From Areca catechu (lineage: Eukaryota; Streptophyta; Magnoliopsida; Arecales; Arecaceae), in the NCBI GenBank assembly GCA_021397845.1, contig CM038040.1:22176315-22240314 (forward strand): a stretch of 64,000 bases of DNA, written 5' to 3'. How positions within the stretch are numbered: position 1 is the first letter of the stretch; each line of letters opens with the position of its first letter. The notes under the pieces were generated by a model. The model searched no databases, was not told the DNA's origin, and saw only the letters and a program-made list of their open reading frames with translations. Shown here piece by piece: positions 1 through 10,016 of the stretch. Made by a program: the position numbers and the translations under genes.

Positions 1-165
1 CTCGGACAGCAGCTCGACCTCCACTGAGAGCTTGACCTTAGCTGCAAACTCGATCTCGGACAGGAGCTCGACCTCAGCTAGGCCAGGTGGCACTCTTCGC
101 TGCCTCATCGCCTAGCTAGATTCTATGTGGGTGCCATGTCAGCGGCTCGCCACATCAGATGCCCT
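1..165 (-). repeat. Partial LTR (3' LTR of the minus-strand gypsy element)
   Basis: Direct match, with substitutions, to 8740-8901, ending at the same CACATCA. On the minus strand the LTR would begin TGATGTGGCGAG directly after a purine-rich tract. The rest of this LTR lies outside the window. Confidence 0.6.
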
Positions 166-1110
166 CCACTCTCGAGCCTCGGGGCACATGATGGCCTCCG
201 GGGTGCGGGGCGAATGGAGTAATGACACCACTAACGTGGAGGGTCTCCATGCCTTGATCATTAAAGGCCACATTTCTTGACGGTTCATGGATCACATCCA
301 TGCCAACCAGGCGGCGCCATGTCAGTGAAAGCATCAATTCGAAATGATGCCCTTTCATCTCCCGATGCGGCATCCCATGAATCAAAATGTTCGAGCCAGC
401 AGGAGTCGACATGTGTCCAAACCCTATTGACCGACACGATGAAGGGACGTGCCAGTCGGCCGATTGAATTTGAAAGGGGTTTCGCTATCTTGTCCAAATA
501 AATAGCATGTCCTTTCATTTCTTCCTCGAAGACCTTCAAGCGGAGAGCGAAGAGCAAAGAAGAAAAAGGGGAAAGTTCCATACCAATTCCCGGATGGGAG
601 CTCGACCTTAGCTGGGCCAGGTGGCACTCTTCACCGCCTCATCGCCTAGCGAGATCCTATGTGGGCACCATGACTGCGGCTCGCCATATTAGATGCCCCC
701 CACTCTCGAGTCCCGGAGACATGATGGCTTTTGGGGTACAGGGTGAATGGAGTAATGACACCACTAACGTGGAGGGTGGCCATGCCCTGGTCATTAAAAG
801 CCACATTTCTTGACAATTCACGGATCGTGTTCGCACCAACCAGGAGGTGCCATGTCAGTAAAAGCGTCGATTTGAAATGATGCCCTTTCGTCTCTCGATG
901 CGGCATCCCATGAATCAAAACATCCGGGCAAGCGGGGGGTTGGCACGTGTCCAAACCCCATTGGCCGGCATGATGAAGGGACGCACCAGTCGACCGGTTG
1001 AATTCGAAAGGGGTTTCGCCATCTCATCCAAATAAATAACTTGTCCTTTCATTTATTTCTCGAAGGCCTTCAAGTGAAGAGCGGAGAAGAACAAGGGGAA
1101 AGCTCCATAC
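82..1110. repeat. Tandem duplication, about 535 bp per copy
   Basis: GCCAGGTGGCACTCTTC occurs at about 82 and again at about 617, and the following 450 bp match closely. Matches include the GTGAATGGAGTAATGACACC-type block and the CCAAATAAATA block at about 497 and 1027. The repeated block lies directly upstream of the plus-strand ORF at 1041, so it may be a duplicated promoter or leader of that ORF. Each copy carries the last stretch of the LTR plus adjacent internal sequence. Confidence 0.75.
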
Positions 1111-1900
1111 CCATTCCTGGAACCTCAACTTTGAGTCTTCTGCAGGTTAGTCCTCTCCTTCCATCTCCTTCCCTTCAGGCTCGTGCCAAGGGGGTACCCT
1201 TTGTCTTTAGGTTTTCCTCCTTCCTCTGGGAAGCCCAGGACACTATAAGAGACCTGGAGATGCGCGTTGAGGGCCACAGGGCTACGCTAGCTGAGAGGAC
1301 AGAAGATGCTACTAGCCTAGAAAAGCAGCTTGCTAGGGCCACCACCAACGCTCTCTGCCTGGATGGGCTACTGTAGGGCTTGCAAGTGCGGCAGAGGGTA
1401 GCAGAGGAGCAGGCTATAATGGTGGAAGAGAAAGTTGTTGCTACCATTATGGTGATGGAGGCTGCGAAAAAGGGGGTAGCCGACTCCATCCGATGGTACA
1501 AAGCTTCGACGGAGTTCGAGGATGAGATATGGGAGGTGGTCTGCGATACCTTCATCAAGGGCTTCAAAGAATACAAAAGGAAGATGGCATAGTTCTTCCA
1601 CCTCCCCAACCTCTGAGGCATCGTCCCTATCGAGCCCAAGGAGGATTCAAGCGATGCGGAGCTGCTAACTGGAGTCATCCCGGCCGAGTTCCCAGGTCTA
1701 GAGTAGATAGGAACCACTATCGCCACCTTGCCTACTCCGCCCCCGGCATCCTAGCTAGCCGCACCCGACTTGTGCTAACCCGATGGAGCTCTGTGAGGGA
1801 GGCCGTGCAGCAAACCATGGTGGAGACCGGGGCACTGATTGAGGCCACCGTGAAGGCCATGGGATCGAGCAGTGCACCACCTTCGCAGGAGCCTTAGGGT
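1041..1900 (+). pseudogene. Opposite-strand ORF of the gypsy element (coiled-coil, retroelement-associated), broken
   Basis: The reading frame starts MSFHLFLEGL and passes through a heptad-rich, charged segment (EAQDTIRDLEMRVEGH, then RTEDATSLEKQLARAT) predicted to form a coiled coil. Stops follow, but the same style of sequence resumes (ADSIRWYKASTEFEDEIW; FIKGFKEYKRKMA). Such sequences are common in plant retroelement proteins of unknown function. The frame opposes the gag fragments, as in the antisense ORFs of Tat-lineage gypsy elements. A possible donor (CTGCAG/GTTAGT, about 1145) and acceptor (CCCTTCAG, about 1177) are visible. At least three in-frame stops make it non-functional. No cellular role is claimed. 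Confidence 0.45.
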
Positions 1901-2239
1901 CCTTCTCACCATTTCTTTTTTTCCTTTTTTTTTTGTTTGGGAAAATTGTGCCGAAACCCCAGCCTGTTTGGAGGTTCATGTGTAAGTAAACTCAATTTCC
2001 ACATAAAATGAAATACATTACCTTTTCAATTCTGGGCCTCTCATTTTTTTTATATGCTTTTCTTCTTTCACTTTGCTTGCTCGTCTTCCACTGCATCGAG
2101 CCATGGGAGTTGGGCAGATCACCGAAAGTGTCGGGGACCGACAGGATCTGGCTACACTCTTCCTAGGGCTCAGTGGATGATAGTGGGGCCTTCAGCTTCT
2201 TTCATCGGTAGGAAGGTGCTTGGGACTGGTGTTCCCTGT

Positions 2240-3115
2240 CTCATTCATCTAGCTTGGAGATCGATGGGCAAGTGCGGGACACTGAGACTCCCGGGTTGAG
2301 TACGGGGTGTTGAGGCTCCCGGCTTTCTTTGTCAGACCTGGGATCGATGGATGAGTGCGGGGCACTGGGCTCCTAGCTTTCTTTGCCAGCCCTAGGGGCC
2401 GATGGATGAGTGCGGGGCTCTGAGACTCCCAACTTGAGTGCAGGGCACCGAGACTCCTGACTTTCTCTACCATACCTGAGGATCGATGGATGAGTGCGAG
2501 GCACCAAGGCTCCCAGCTTTCTTCGCAGGACCTGGGGACCGACAGATGAGTGCAGGGCGTTAAGGCTCCCGGCTTGAGTGCGGGGCACTAAGACTCCCAG
2601 CTTTCTTCGCCGAAGTTGGGGATCGATGGATGAGTCTGGGTGTTGAGGCTCCCGGCTTTCTTCATCGGACTTGGGGACCGACAGATGAGTAGGGGCACTA
2701 AGGCTCCCTGCTTTCTTCGCCGAACCTGGGGCCGATGGATGAGTGCGGGGCACTAAGGCTTCCGACTTGAGTGCGGGGAACTGAGACTCCCGGCTTTCTT
2801 TACCGGACATGGGGACCGACGGATGAGTGCGGGATGCTGAGGCTCCCGGCTTTCTTCACCGGACCTAGAGATCGACGGATGAGTGCAGGGCACTGAGGCT
2901 TCTGGCTTGAGTGCGGGGCATTGAGGCCCCGGCTTTCTTCGCTGGACTTGGGGACCGACGGATGAGTGCCAGGCATTGAGGCTCCCAGCTTGAGTGTGGG
3001 GCATTGAGACTCTCGGCTTTCTTTGTTGGATCTGGGGATGACGGATGAGTGCGGGGAGCTGAGGCACCCGGCTTTCTTCGCCAGACCTGGGGATCGACGG
3101 ATGAGTCTTTTCCAG
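2240..3115. repeat. Minisatellite with unit about 55 bp and a longer variant of about 88 bp
   Basis: The core GACCGACGGATGAGTGCGGG, followed by CACTGAGGCTCCCGGC and TTTCTTCGCCGGACC, recurs more than ten times with substitutions. Some units carry an extra block of about 33 bp (TTGAGTGCGGGGCACTGAG). The long Pro/Ser/Arg-rich reading frames here are a by-product of the repeat and not genes. The array lies inside the gypsy remnant. Confidence 0.85.
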
Positions 3116-3402
3116 AAAGATAGGGCCAAACCGAGCTACCGAAGAATTATTTCGTTCCATTCTTGGACATGGGGCAAGGAGAGGTATGTGCTTTTCATCC
3201 TTGGCAGGGACATCCCTTGGCTTGGGACCCATTCGAGGGATAGAAACAATCTTAAACATAGATGGGCAACTCGCTTCCCCTTGGGCCTGCCTCTTTAGGG
3301 GCCTCCTGTCCAACTCCCTCCTGGTACGGTCGGCTTCCTCCGCATGGATGTATTTGTGGGCACGGAGGAGGAGCTCCGAGTACAACTTTGGTGGCTTTTC
3401 TT
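3110..3402 (-). pseudogene. gag fragment (C-terminal part) of the gypsy element
   Basis: The minus-strand frame reads PPKLYSELLLRAHKYIHA and then EEADRTRRELDRRPLKRQ. This matches the end of the gag capsid region in plant Ty3/gypsy elements, where a YSELL..A.KYI.AEEA motif precedes a basic tail. It is cut off upstream by the copia insertion at about 3403 and runs into the minisatellite downstream. The central part of gag that should join it to the fragment at 7133-7560 is missing, so there was a deletion as well as an insertion. Confidence 0.6.
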
Positions 3403-4274
3403 GATATCATACTTATATTTTTTTGATACTCCTCCTTGTTTTCAAATCTAATCCCTTGAGAGGAGTTACATTTAATTGGTATCAAATTTTATTTCATTTA
3501 TAATCTTCAAAAAAAAAAGAGAAAGCAAAATTATTTCTTGCATGTGCTTATCATTTTATGGTATCATGTTCGATTAGTATCATATTTAATTGGTATCATG
3601 ATTAATTGATTTCATGCATTGATTTTGATGATCTCTTACTATTCTTTCCACTTCATCCCCACTTTGTATTATCTTTCATCCTTCTTCATGATGACAAAAA
3701 GGGAAAGAAAAATGTTAAGTATGAAAAAGAGAAAGATATGTTAAATATGTAATATGATAAATTATATGAGAAATGAAAGAAAGTGCAAAAGGAAAAAAAG
3801 TAAGCAAAATATTTTAATCTTAAGGAAAAAATTAGTAAAAGGGAGAAAATTTAAAAATTTTGCATATTTTGAAAAATGTATTTTAAATATTTTGAAGAAT
3901 TTTAAAAATATTTTTAGATCATATTTTGAAGGGGAGCTTGATGCTTATTGATTTTGAGCTTACATGTTTATACTATTGTTAATCTTTTAAGCTTACCCAA
4001 TTCATATACTTAAAGATTTTGTCATTATCAAAAAGGGGAAGATTATTGACTCTGATCTTGATTTTGATGATTGATAAAATGTTTAAGTATATATGAGTAC
4101 TAATTATATTTTTAAGTATATTTATTAGATCTTAGTACTCATCCATGTTGAATAAATAAATACATGTTTTCAGTTGAAGAAAATCCTTAAATTAATAGAA
4201 AATCAAGTATATGAACTTTGAAATTTATAAAGAAGAACTTGAAGAAGCTAAGAATCAATTTTGGACAAGTTTTG

Positions 4275-4665
4275 GCACTGGTCAGGTCAAGTGTCGATAC
4301 TTGAAAGTGTCAACACTTGAAGTGTCGACTTACAGAAGGCTTGGGCTGATACATAGAGAAAATTTTAACCGGCATGCTGAAGTGTCGACTCATGGTCAGC
4401 CAAGTATCGACTCAAGTATCAACTCATGAATAGTGAAGTGTCGACTCAAGGCTTGAGACCAAATAGAAGACAGAACGAGCTAATTTCAGAGGCTTGGTCA
4501 AGTATCGACTCACTGTTCCAAGTGTCGACTAATCAAATAAAGTGTCGGCTCATCAGTGCAGAATAGAAGACTTTAGAAGATATTTTTGGTCAAGTGTCGA
4601 CTCACTGTTTCAAGTGTCAACTGAAGGTGTCGACTCATGAAGGTCAAGTATCGACACTTGCTATA
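4275..4665. repeat. Cluster of AAGTGTCGACTCA-type motifs in the copia LTR
   Basis: About a dozen copies of AAGT(G/A)TCGACTC(A), in both spacing and sequence variants, are scattered over 390 bp. Several contain the palindrome GTCGAC. Short repeated blocks of this kind are a known feature of Sirevirus LTRs and may be regulatory. The function here is inference. Confidence 0.7.
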
Positions 4666-5145
4666 ACGGCTAGTTTTTCTGAAGCACAGAACTTATCCGG
4701 ATTATGTCTAACGATCATATTTTCTTCTTCAACGGACATCAATGGTTATTTGAGGATTGGAGAGATATATAAACTACACAAATCAAATGGGAAAGCAATC
4801 CTTTGGCGAGATTATTGAATATCCTTCAAGGATTCAAGAGTTGAGTGGTTCAAGCCTTCAAGCTTCCAAAGATAAGAGAATGCATCCAAGTTCACATCAT
4901 CAAGCTGCAATCAAAAGCTTCAACAACTTGAAGACAAGATCTTCATCAATATTCAATGAGCTTCAAAGAGATATTTGCTTTCATTAGAAAGCTTTATTAT
5001 ATTTTTTACTTTCATTCTTACATTATTGTATCAAGATTTTTGGTGAGCCTTAGAAAACCAAGAGGTTGTAAGTTAGCCTTTGTGTAAAACCAACATAGGT
5101 TATTGGTAATCCCGTAAAACCAATATAGGTTATTGACGATCCTAT

Positions 5146-6676
5146 TGATGTGGCAAGATCGCTGATGTGGAGTCCCTTTTGGACCCAGCCAGATGCCACA
5201 CTAGCAGAAGTTGCCATGTTAGACCCCCTCTTTGAGCTCCTTCGCTGGGCGGCTCCCTCGAGGTTGAGCCCACCTTGGTCGAAGTCAAGCTCCCCCTCTT
5301 TGAGCTCCTTCGCCGGGCGGCTCCCTCGAGGTAGAGCCTGCCTCGGTCGAAGTCGAGCTCCTTCTCTTCGAGCTCCTTCGCCGGGCAGCTCCCTCGAGGT
5401 CGAGCCCACCTCGGCCCAAATCGAGATCCCGCTCTTCGAGTTCCTTCTCCGGGCAGCTCCCTCGAGGTCTAGCCCATCTCAACCGAAGTCAAGCTCTCGC
5501 TCTTCGAGTTCCTTCGCTGGGCGGCTCCCTCGAGGTCGAGATCACCTCGATCGAAGTAGAGCTCTCGCTCTTCGAGCTCCTTTGTCGGACGGCTCCCTCG
5601 AGGTCGAGCCTGCCTCGATCGAAGTAGAGCTCCCGCTCCTCGAGCTCCTTCGCCGGGTGGCTCCCTTAGGTCAAGCCCGCCCCTGCCGAAGTTGAGCTCC
5701 TGCTCTTCGAGTTCCTTCGCCGGGCAGCTCCCTCAAGGTTGAGCCTGCCTTGACCGAAGTCGAGATCCCTCTCCTCGAGCCAAGCACTCTTCGGTCGAGA
5801 GGTCCGATGGCCTAAAGTCGTCCCCATGGCCAAAGTTCACAACACTTCAAGGGAATCGAAAGCAAAAAGAAAGGGACGTCACCACCTCCCCTGGGCGGCG
5901 GCGCGTTGCTCGAGAACCATGGAGGGACACCCCCCAGGGAGCCATGATCTCTCCCGCCATTGTTTGCACCGGATAGGAAAAGGCATCCTAATCAAGGCAC
6001 TACACTTCTCAGCCGACTGTTTGCACCACCCAGAAGAAGAAACCCGCATCAGGAGATTCAAACCAGGGGCGACTGCCCCCAAATAGAGGTCCTGCCAAAA
6101 TTTTCAAAGTATAGCGACCAACTGGGAAGTCAGAGCCTGCGACATAACTCCCTATCATGAAGGAGGAAAGGCACTGGGGCATGCTGCAAGGTGCACTGCT
6201 GATCGTTGACCTTCTGGTACCTGCAGAGAGGGAGGAACCCGTGGTAGGTAGCTGGAGGGATCCGTGACCTAAAAGGAAGTTCCAAGGGCCTTCGAACAAG
6301 GTAAGCAAGTAAAGGCAAGTGAAGGGAGTGTTAGCAAGAGGCAAAGCACTCTGAGACTACAAGAGAACTCACCAGAAGAGTCTCGATGGATACAACCACC
6401 ATAGCTCGATCTCTCCTCCACCGCTGCCATTCTCACCCTGCTCCTTCCTTTGAAAGCAAAACCTCCTTCTAGCGTGGAGTCCGACCAGGGGCCTATCAGA
6501 GAGGATCTATTCTCCTAGATCGTTCACTGACTTGATCGTCGAAGTGCCCCCCAGGGATCCCCAGCCCGGGTCTCCTCTTTTTTGCAAGTCCGGGCACGTG
6601 AGCTGGGTTTCGGGAGATGAGGTTGGCGTCCGGCACCATCCTCGAGCTGCAGGTCACGGCGGTGTAGGCGGCAATA
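5146..6676 (+). mobile_element. Solo LTR of a gypsy family (1.53 kb) inside the copia LTR
   Basis: The block starts TGATGTGGCAAG and ends GTAGGCGGCAATA. The same two termini bound the gypsy LTR at 7823-8901 on the opposite strand, so both belong to one family. It is flanked by CCTAT (5141-5145) and CCTGT (6677-6681), an imperfect 5-bp target duplication. The surrounding copia sequence is repetitive (GTAAAACCAACATAG units) and shows what the empty site looked like. The block at 6525-6544 matches, inverted, the conserved LTR block of this family. There is no coding sequence. Confidence 0.75.
5222..5790. repeat. Minisatellite, unit about 62 bp, within the solo LTR
   Basis: About nine units built on GAGCTCCTTCGCCGGGCGGC, then TCCCTCGAGGTCGAGCC and CTCGGTCGAAGT. 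The units are GC-rich and contain CTCGAG and GAGCTC palindromes. Apparent Ser/Arg/Pro-rich ORFs on both strands are artefacts of the repeat. Confidence 0.85.
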
Positions 6677-7132
6677 CCTGTAAAACCAACATAGATTATT
6701 GGTGAGCCCGCAAAACCAACAAGATTTTTGGTTAGCCGTGAAAACTAAGAAATTGTTGGTTAGCCTAAGTTAGAAAACTAACAATGATTTTGACTTGTGA
6801 GCCCCGGTGTAAACAAGTTGGGTTTGATTAGTGAGCCTGGAAAACTAATCAGCTATAATCTTGGTGATTATAGTGAATTCTCAAGAAGAACTTGGAGAGT
6901 GGATGTAGGTGCCTTGGAGTGCACCAAACCACTATAAATTTATTATATTTGTGTAATTATTTTTTTTATGCATTTACTTTATTAATTCCGCTGTATATTA
7001 TTTTGAAAAACACAAATACTTTGGCAAAACATAAGCACTTAATTGCAATTAGCACATACTTGTTTAGTTTATTATAAATCATTGCAAATAGTTTTACAAA
7101 ATCTAATTCACCCTCCCTCTTGGATTGCATCA

Positions 7133-7560
7133 TCGCTGGGCAACACATCGTAGCCCACGAGCTCATGTGGAGAGCCCTGAATCTTGGCAAACTGGCGAGC
7201 CAAATCAGCCAGCCTGCGCTCCTGCTCCTCGAGGCACTTCTTCGCATGCGGGTGGATGGCCTTGTCTATCGATCCCTTTGCGAAGGCCGTTGAGGGGGAA
7301 GAGGGCAACGACCAGAGGAACTCGTGCTTCTGTTCCCTGTCATGCTGGTGCCGGCGATGAGATGTAGCACCATAGTTCGAGGCCAGGGAGCGACTCTCCC
7401 AACCGGCCGATCCATCCCAGTATCTCTTTCTAGCCACCCGTAGGCTCTCCCATGGGTACGAGACAACCCACGCGCGTGACGGCTCCTCCCAAAAGGACCT
7501 TAGGCTGGTGCGGGGCTCGGCAACATGGGCTGTAGGTATTCTTGATTGCTGCTGTGTCAC
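7133..7560 (-). pseudogene. gag fragment (N-terminal part) of the gypsy element
   Basis: A minus-strand reading frame of about 140 residues starts near 7560, about 245 bp past the primer-binding site. It includes LEEQERRLADLARQFAKIQ, then SPHELVGYDVLPSDDAI. This style is typical of the linker before the capsid domain in plant gypsy gag proteins; the identification is by recall of the family. It stops at the copia LTR boundary near 7132. Its likely continuation is the fragment at 3110-3402, with the central capsid part lost. Confidence 0.5.
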
Positions 7561-7803
7561 TAGGGACTAATGCTTGTGGTGCAGTTAGTGCACTGTTGCG
7601 GTTAGGGTCTGGACCTGCTATGCTAGCATGGCGATCTGCAGGGATTAATCAGCTGGAGAGAGAGGTGGAGGAGGGGAGGTTCCACTTCCTGGTTACGTCA
7701 GTCGCCGCGGTGGGATGGGTCTCCCATGTGTTTGATGGAGGCTTCCCAAGTACGGGTCACCACCATGGATTTGAGGAAGATTGGCTAGTGACTGTCTGCT
7801 CCC

Positions 7804-7820
7804 CCTACCTGGCGCCCCAA
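7804..7820 (-). other. Primer-binding site of the gypsy element
   Basis: The minus strand reads TTGGGGCGCCAGGTAGG directly after the LTR end GGCGGCAATA. A GGCGCC core next to the 5' LTR is the usual primer site of several plant gypsy lineages. The exact tRNA cannot be named from sequence alone. Confidence 0.55.
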
Positions 7821-7822
7821 TC

Positions 7823-8901
7823 TATTGCCGCCTAGGTCACGTGGTCTGCAGCTCTGGTGCGGCCTAGATGAGCTGGCCTCCCCGGGCTTGTTGGATTCTT
7901 CCTCACCTCGCCTTCGTGGTCGGTCGATTCTGCCAAAAAGATGAGACCCGGGTTGGTGATCCCAGTGGAGACACTCCGATGGTCAAGTCAGTAGGACAAC
8001 CAAGAGAAATAGATCCTTAGTGATGGGAGCTTATGGTGCCCCCTCTTAGAGAAAAAGTGAAACATAAAGGAAAAACAGGAAATTAGAGCCTGGGGGATTC
8101 TCACTGTCTGGCTCCCTGCCCTTGCTCTTTTACCATCATCCCTCCTTTTGGAGATCCCTCTTGCGATTATATAGGGACTGTTCCTTCCCGACCGAACCTG
8201 CAGCTTCGGCCGGTAGTCCCTCCCTGGGTGTCTCCCATGGGAGGAGCACAAACTTGCCAGAGCTTCCCCTCGGACCAACCCCCTCCCGGGAGAAATCCTT
8301 ATGCATGGGACGCAATCGGCACGCTGCAAAACTTGTCTCCCTGGTGGAGTGACCCCGTGCGGAAGGTGCAGGTAGCGTGCTATAAGGGCATGTACTACGA
8401 TTGAGCACTTCCGCTTTCGGAGGGTACAGGCGACGTGCTACAAGATCTGCAGCCTTGAAAAAGCACTCTTCTTGTGGGAGATACAGGTAGCGTACTACAG
8501 GATCTGGAGCCCTGGTGGAGCACGCGCCTGCCAGAGGGTACAGGCGGCATGCTCCTAGACCTGGAGCCTCGACAAATCATACGCTATGCAGGAGGCACGA
8601 GCGGCGCATGCCAAAGCATGTGCCCCCAGTGGAGCACGTGCCTCTGATGGCCTGCCCAGTGATGATGTCGCATCTTCACATCATGATCTAAGACTTTCCC
8701 ATTCTCTTATCCTCCTGAGATCGTATCTCGCTTCCTGTTGCCCTCTTACCTGTGGAGATGGAGCTCGAACAGCAGCTCGACCTCTGCCAGGAGCTCGATT
8801 TCAGACGAGAGCTCAACCTCACTGAGCCAGGTGGCGTTCTTCGTCACCTCACCATCTAGCTAGATCCTATGTGGATGCCATGTCAGCGACTCGCCACATC
8901 A
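7823..8901 (-). repeat. LTR of the gypsy element (5' LTR, 1.08 kb)
   Basis: On the minus strand it starts TGATGTGGCGAGTCG (8901) and ends TAGGCGGCAATA (7823). Both ends match the solo LTR at 5146-6676. It contains the family block CTCCGATGGTCAAGTCAGTA at 7974-7993. Confidence 0.7.
8330..8650. repeat. Degenerate tandem repeat, unit about 60 bp, in the LTR
   Basis: About five imperfect copies of a unit containing GGAGCACGCGCCTGCCAGAG, then GGTACAGGCGGCATGCT and GATCTGGAGCC. It occupies the same part of the LTR as the minisatellites in the other LTRs of this family. Confidence 0.65.
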
Positions 8902-9844
8902 AAGATGCTGTCAGCAGCTGAAATCCAGCAAATGAGTTTGGATAGCACTCACATCCATGTGCAAAGCCAAGCATGCAGTGGGTCCACTAGTAAGTTTGGA
9001 GGGGTCAATTTAACGACACCTGTGCTAGTTTCCTTTCATTGTCGAGGGTTGCATGCCTTTGAGAGTTCAACATATCAAATATCATGTCAGAGCTGGAGTT
9101 GGGAAGAAATTAACAGTTCAGCTGTTAGAATGAGCTCTATCAGAGGATCGAATAGAATGATGAGCCTATAAATGCTTCTTCTCAGGTGGCCAAATATTTT
9201 TCCATTAGAAAACACGCAAGGCTGTATTAACACCAACCCACTTATTTTAATGTAATATCCAGATGGTGCATTTTTTCTGTAACTGTGCGCTACCGAACAG
9301 GAGGAATTTTTGATAGGACACGCTCCTATTTGTTCTACTCTTGTAGAGCTATCTACAAAACTCAAATATCTCAAAAAAAGATCAACTCATTAGCGGAACA
9401 AAAATATTCAACACATCTTCTTGGCAGTTTACCATCTGCTACTCGGTTTAAAATGGCACTGCGTTAGAGAAAGAAGTTCATTGACATACCATCTTTGAAG
9501 ATTCGAGTGAAATGTGACATGGTCTATTTCGAGTAAAAGGATAACTTTTCTTGTCCCTTTGGAGAAGAACATTTAACCGAGGATACAAACATAAATGAAA
9601 TACCTTAGTCTTTACCTTCTCTCCCATGACCTAATTCATTTTAGTCTGACTTATATCCCGAGTCTACTCATGAAGCTACAATTGGAACCCTTTGCTCAAA
9701 TGTTTCTTTTACAAGTAATGAACAGCTTTCGAATTTGACTACAAGGCTCGATAACATTAAGCACGTTACACAAATATTGCAACACGATCTAACCGTTTGA
9801 CTCACCCAAAACCTTGTGCCTCTAATGATTGGATAATTCCAAGC
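8902..9844. other. Flank between the gypsy LTR and the CPN20 last exon; no gene seen
   Basis: About 0.94 kb of ordinary composition. It would hold the 3' UTR of the minus-strand CPN20 gene. Short ORFs show no recognisable motif. Confidence 0.5.
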
Positions 9845-10016
9845 TCATGAGAGAACAGCCATGACATCGGATGCCCTCAAAACAATGTAATCAGAGCCAT
9901 CAGCACTCTTAAATTCATTACCAGCATACTTGGGTTAGGCACAGTGCCCCCTCGGGTGATGGTCAATGGCTTTCTATTGCCCTCCTCATCCAATGACCGG
10001 GGCCAACTGCGATCAC
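9845..10016 (-). pseudogene. CPN20: CPN20 exon 5 with two 1-bp deletions
   Basis: The acceptor CTGAAAACAG precedes GTG ATC GCA GTT GGC CCC GGT, reading VIAVGPG as in the family. One base is then missing before CATTGGATGAGGAG, and the frame reads HWMRRAIESH and stops at 9965-9963. Later frames recover family residues (EEGNRKPLTIT in one; AGNEFKSADGSDYIVL then ASDVMAVLS and stop TGA at 9847-9845 in another), which places the second deletion between them, near the GTGCCTAACCCAAG stretch. The exon is 172 nt; the usual 58 codons need 174, exactly two more. Confidence 0.8.

Larger units (their letters stand above)
3403..7132 (+). mobile_element. Copia (Sirevirus-like) remnant: 3' end of the internal region plus LTR, split by a solo LTR
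   Basis: An AT-rich stretch ends in ATCAAAAAGGGGAAGATTA (about 4027-4045), the polypurine tract style of Sirevirus-type copia elements. An LTR-like region follows. It closes at about 6890-7132 with GTGGATGTAGGTGCCTTGG, CACCAAACCACTATAAAT and a CACCCTCCCTCTTGG block, all characteristic of these LTRs. A foreign 1.53-kb block at 5146-6676 interrupts it. No copia coding sequence is left here. The remnant sits inside the gypsy gag region. Confidence 0.6.
1..8901 (-). mobile_element. Nested, degenerate Ty3/gypsy LTR retrotransposon (left LTR runs off the window)
   Basis: The same sequence, ending in CGCCACATCA, occurs at about 1-165 and 8760-8901, as expected for two LTRs. Read on the minus strand, the right LTR (8901 to 7823) is followed by a primer-binding-site-like GGCGCCAGG, then a gag fragment (7560-7133) and a second gag fragment (3402-3110). 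A purine-rich tract (GAGAGTGGAGGGCATC on the minus strand) lies against the left LTR. Nearly all of pol is missing. A plus-strand ORF near the left LTR recalls the antisense ORF of Tat-lineage elements such as Grande and RIRE2; that lineage call is inference. A copia remnant at 3403-7132 interrupts the element. Confidence 0.65.

Noticed and set aside
2373..3385. Long minus-strand ORFs over 2.4-3.4 kb
   Set aside because: Mostly repeat-derived Pro/Ser/Arg sequence; only the part above about 3110 resembles gag.
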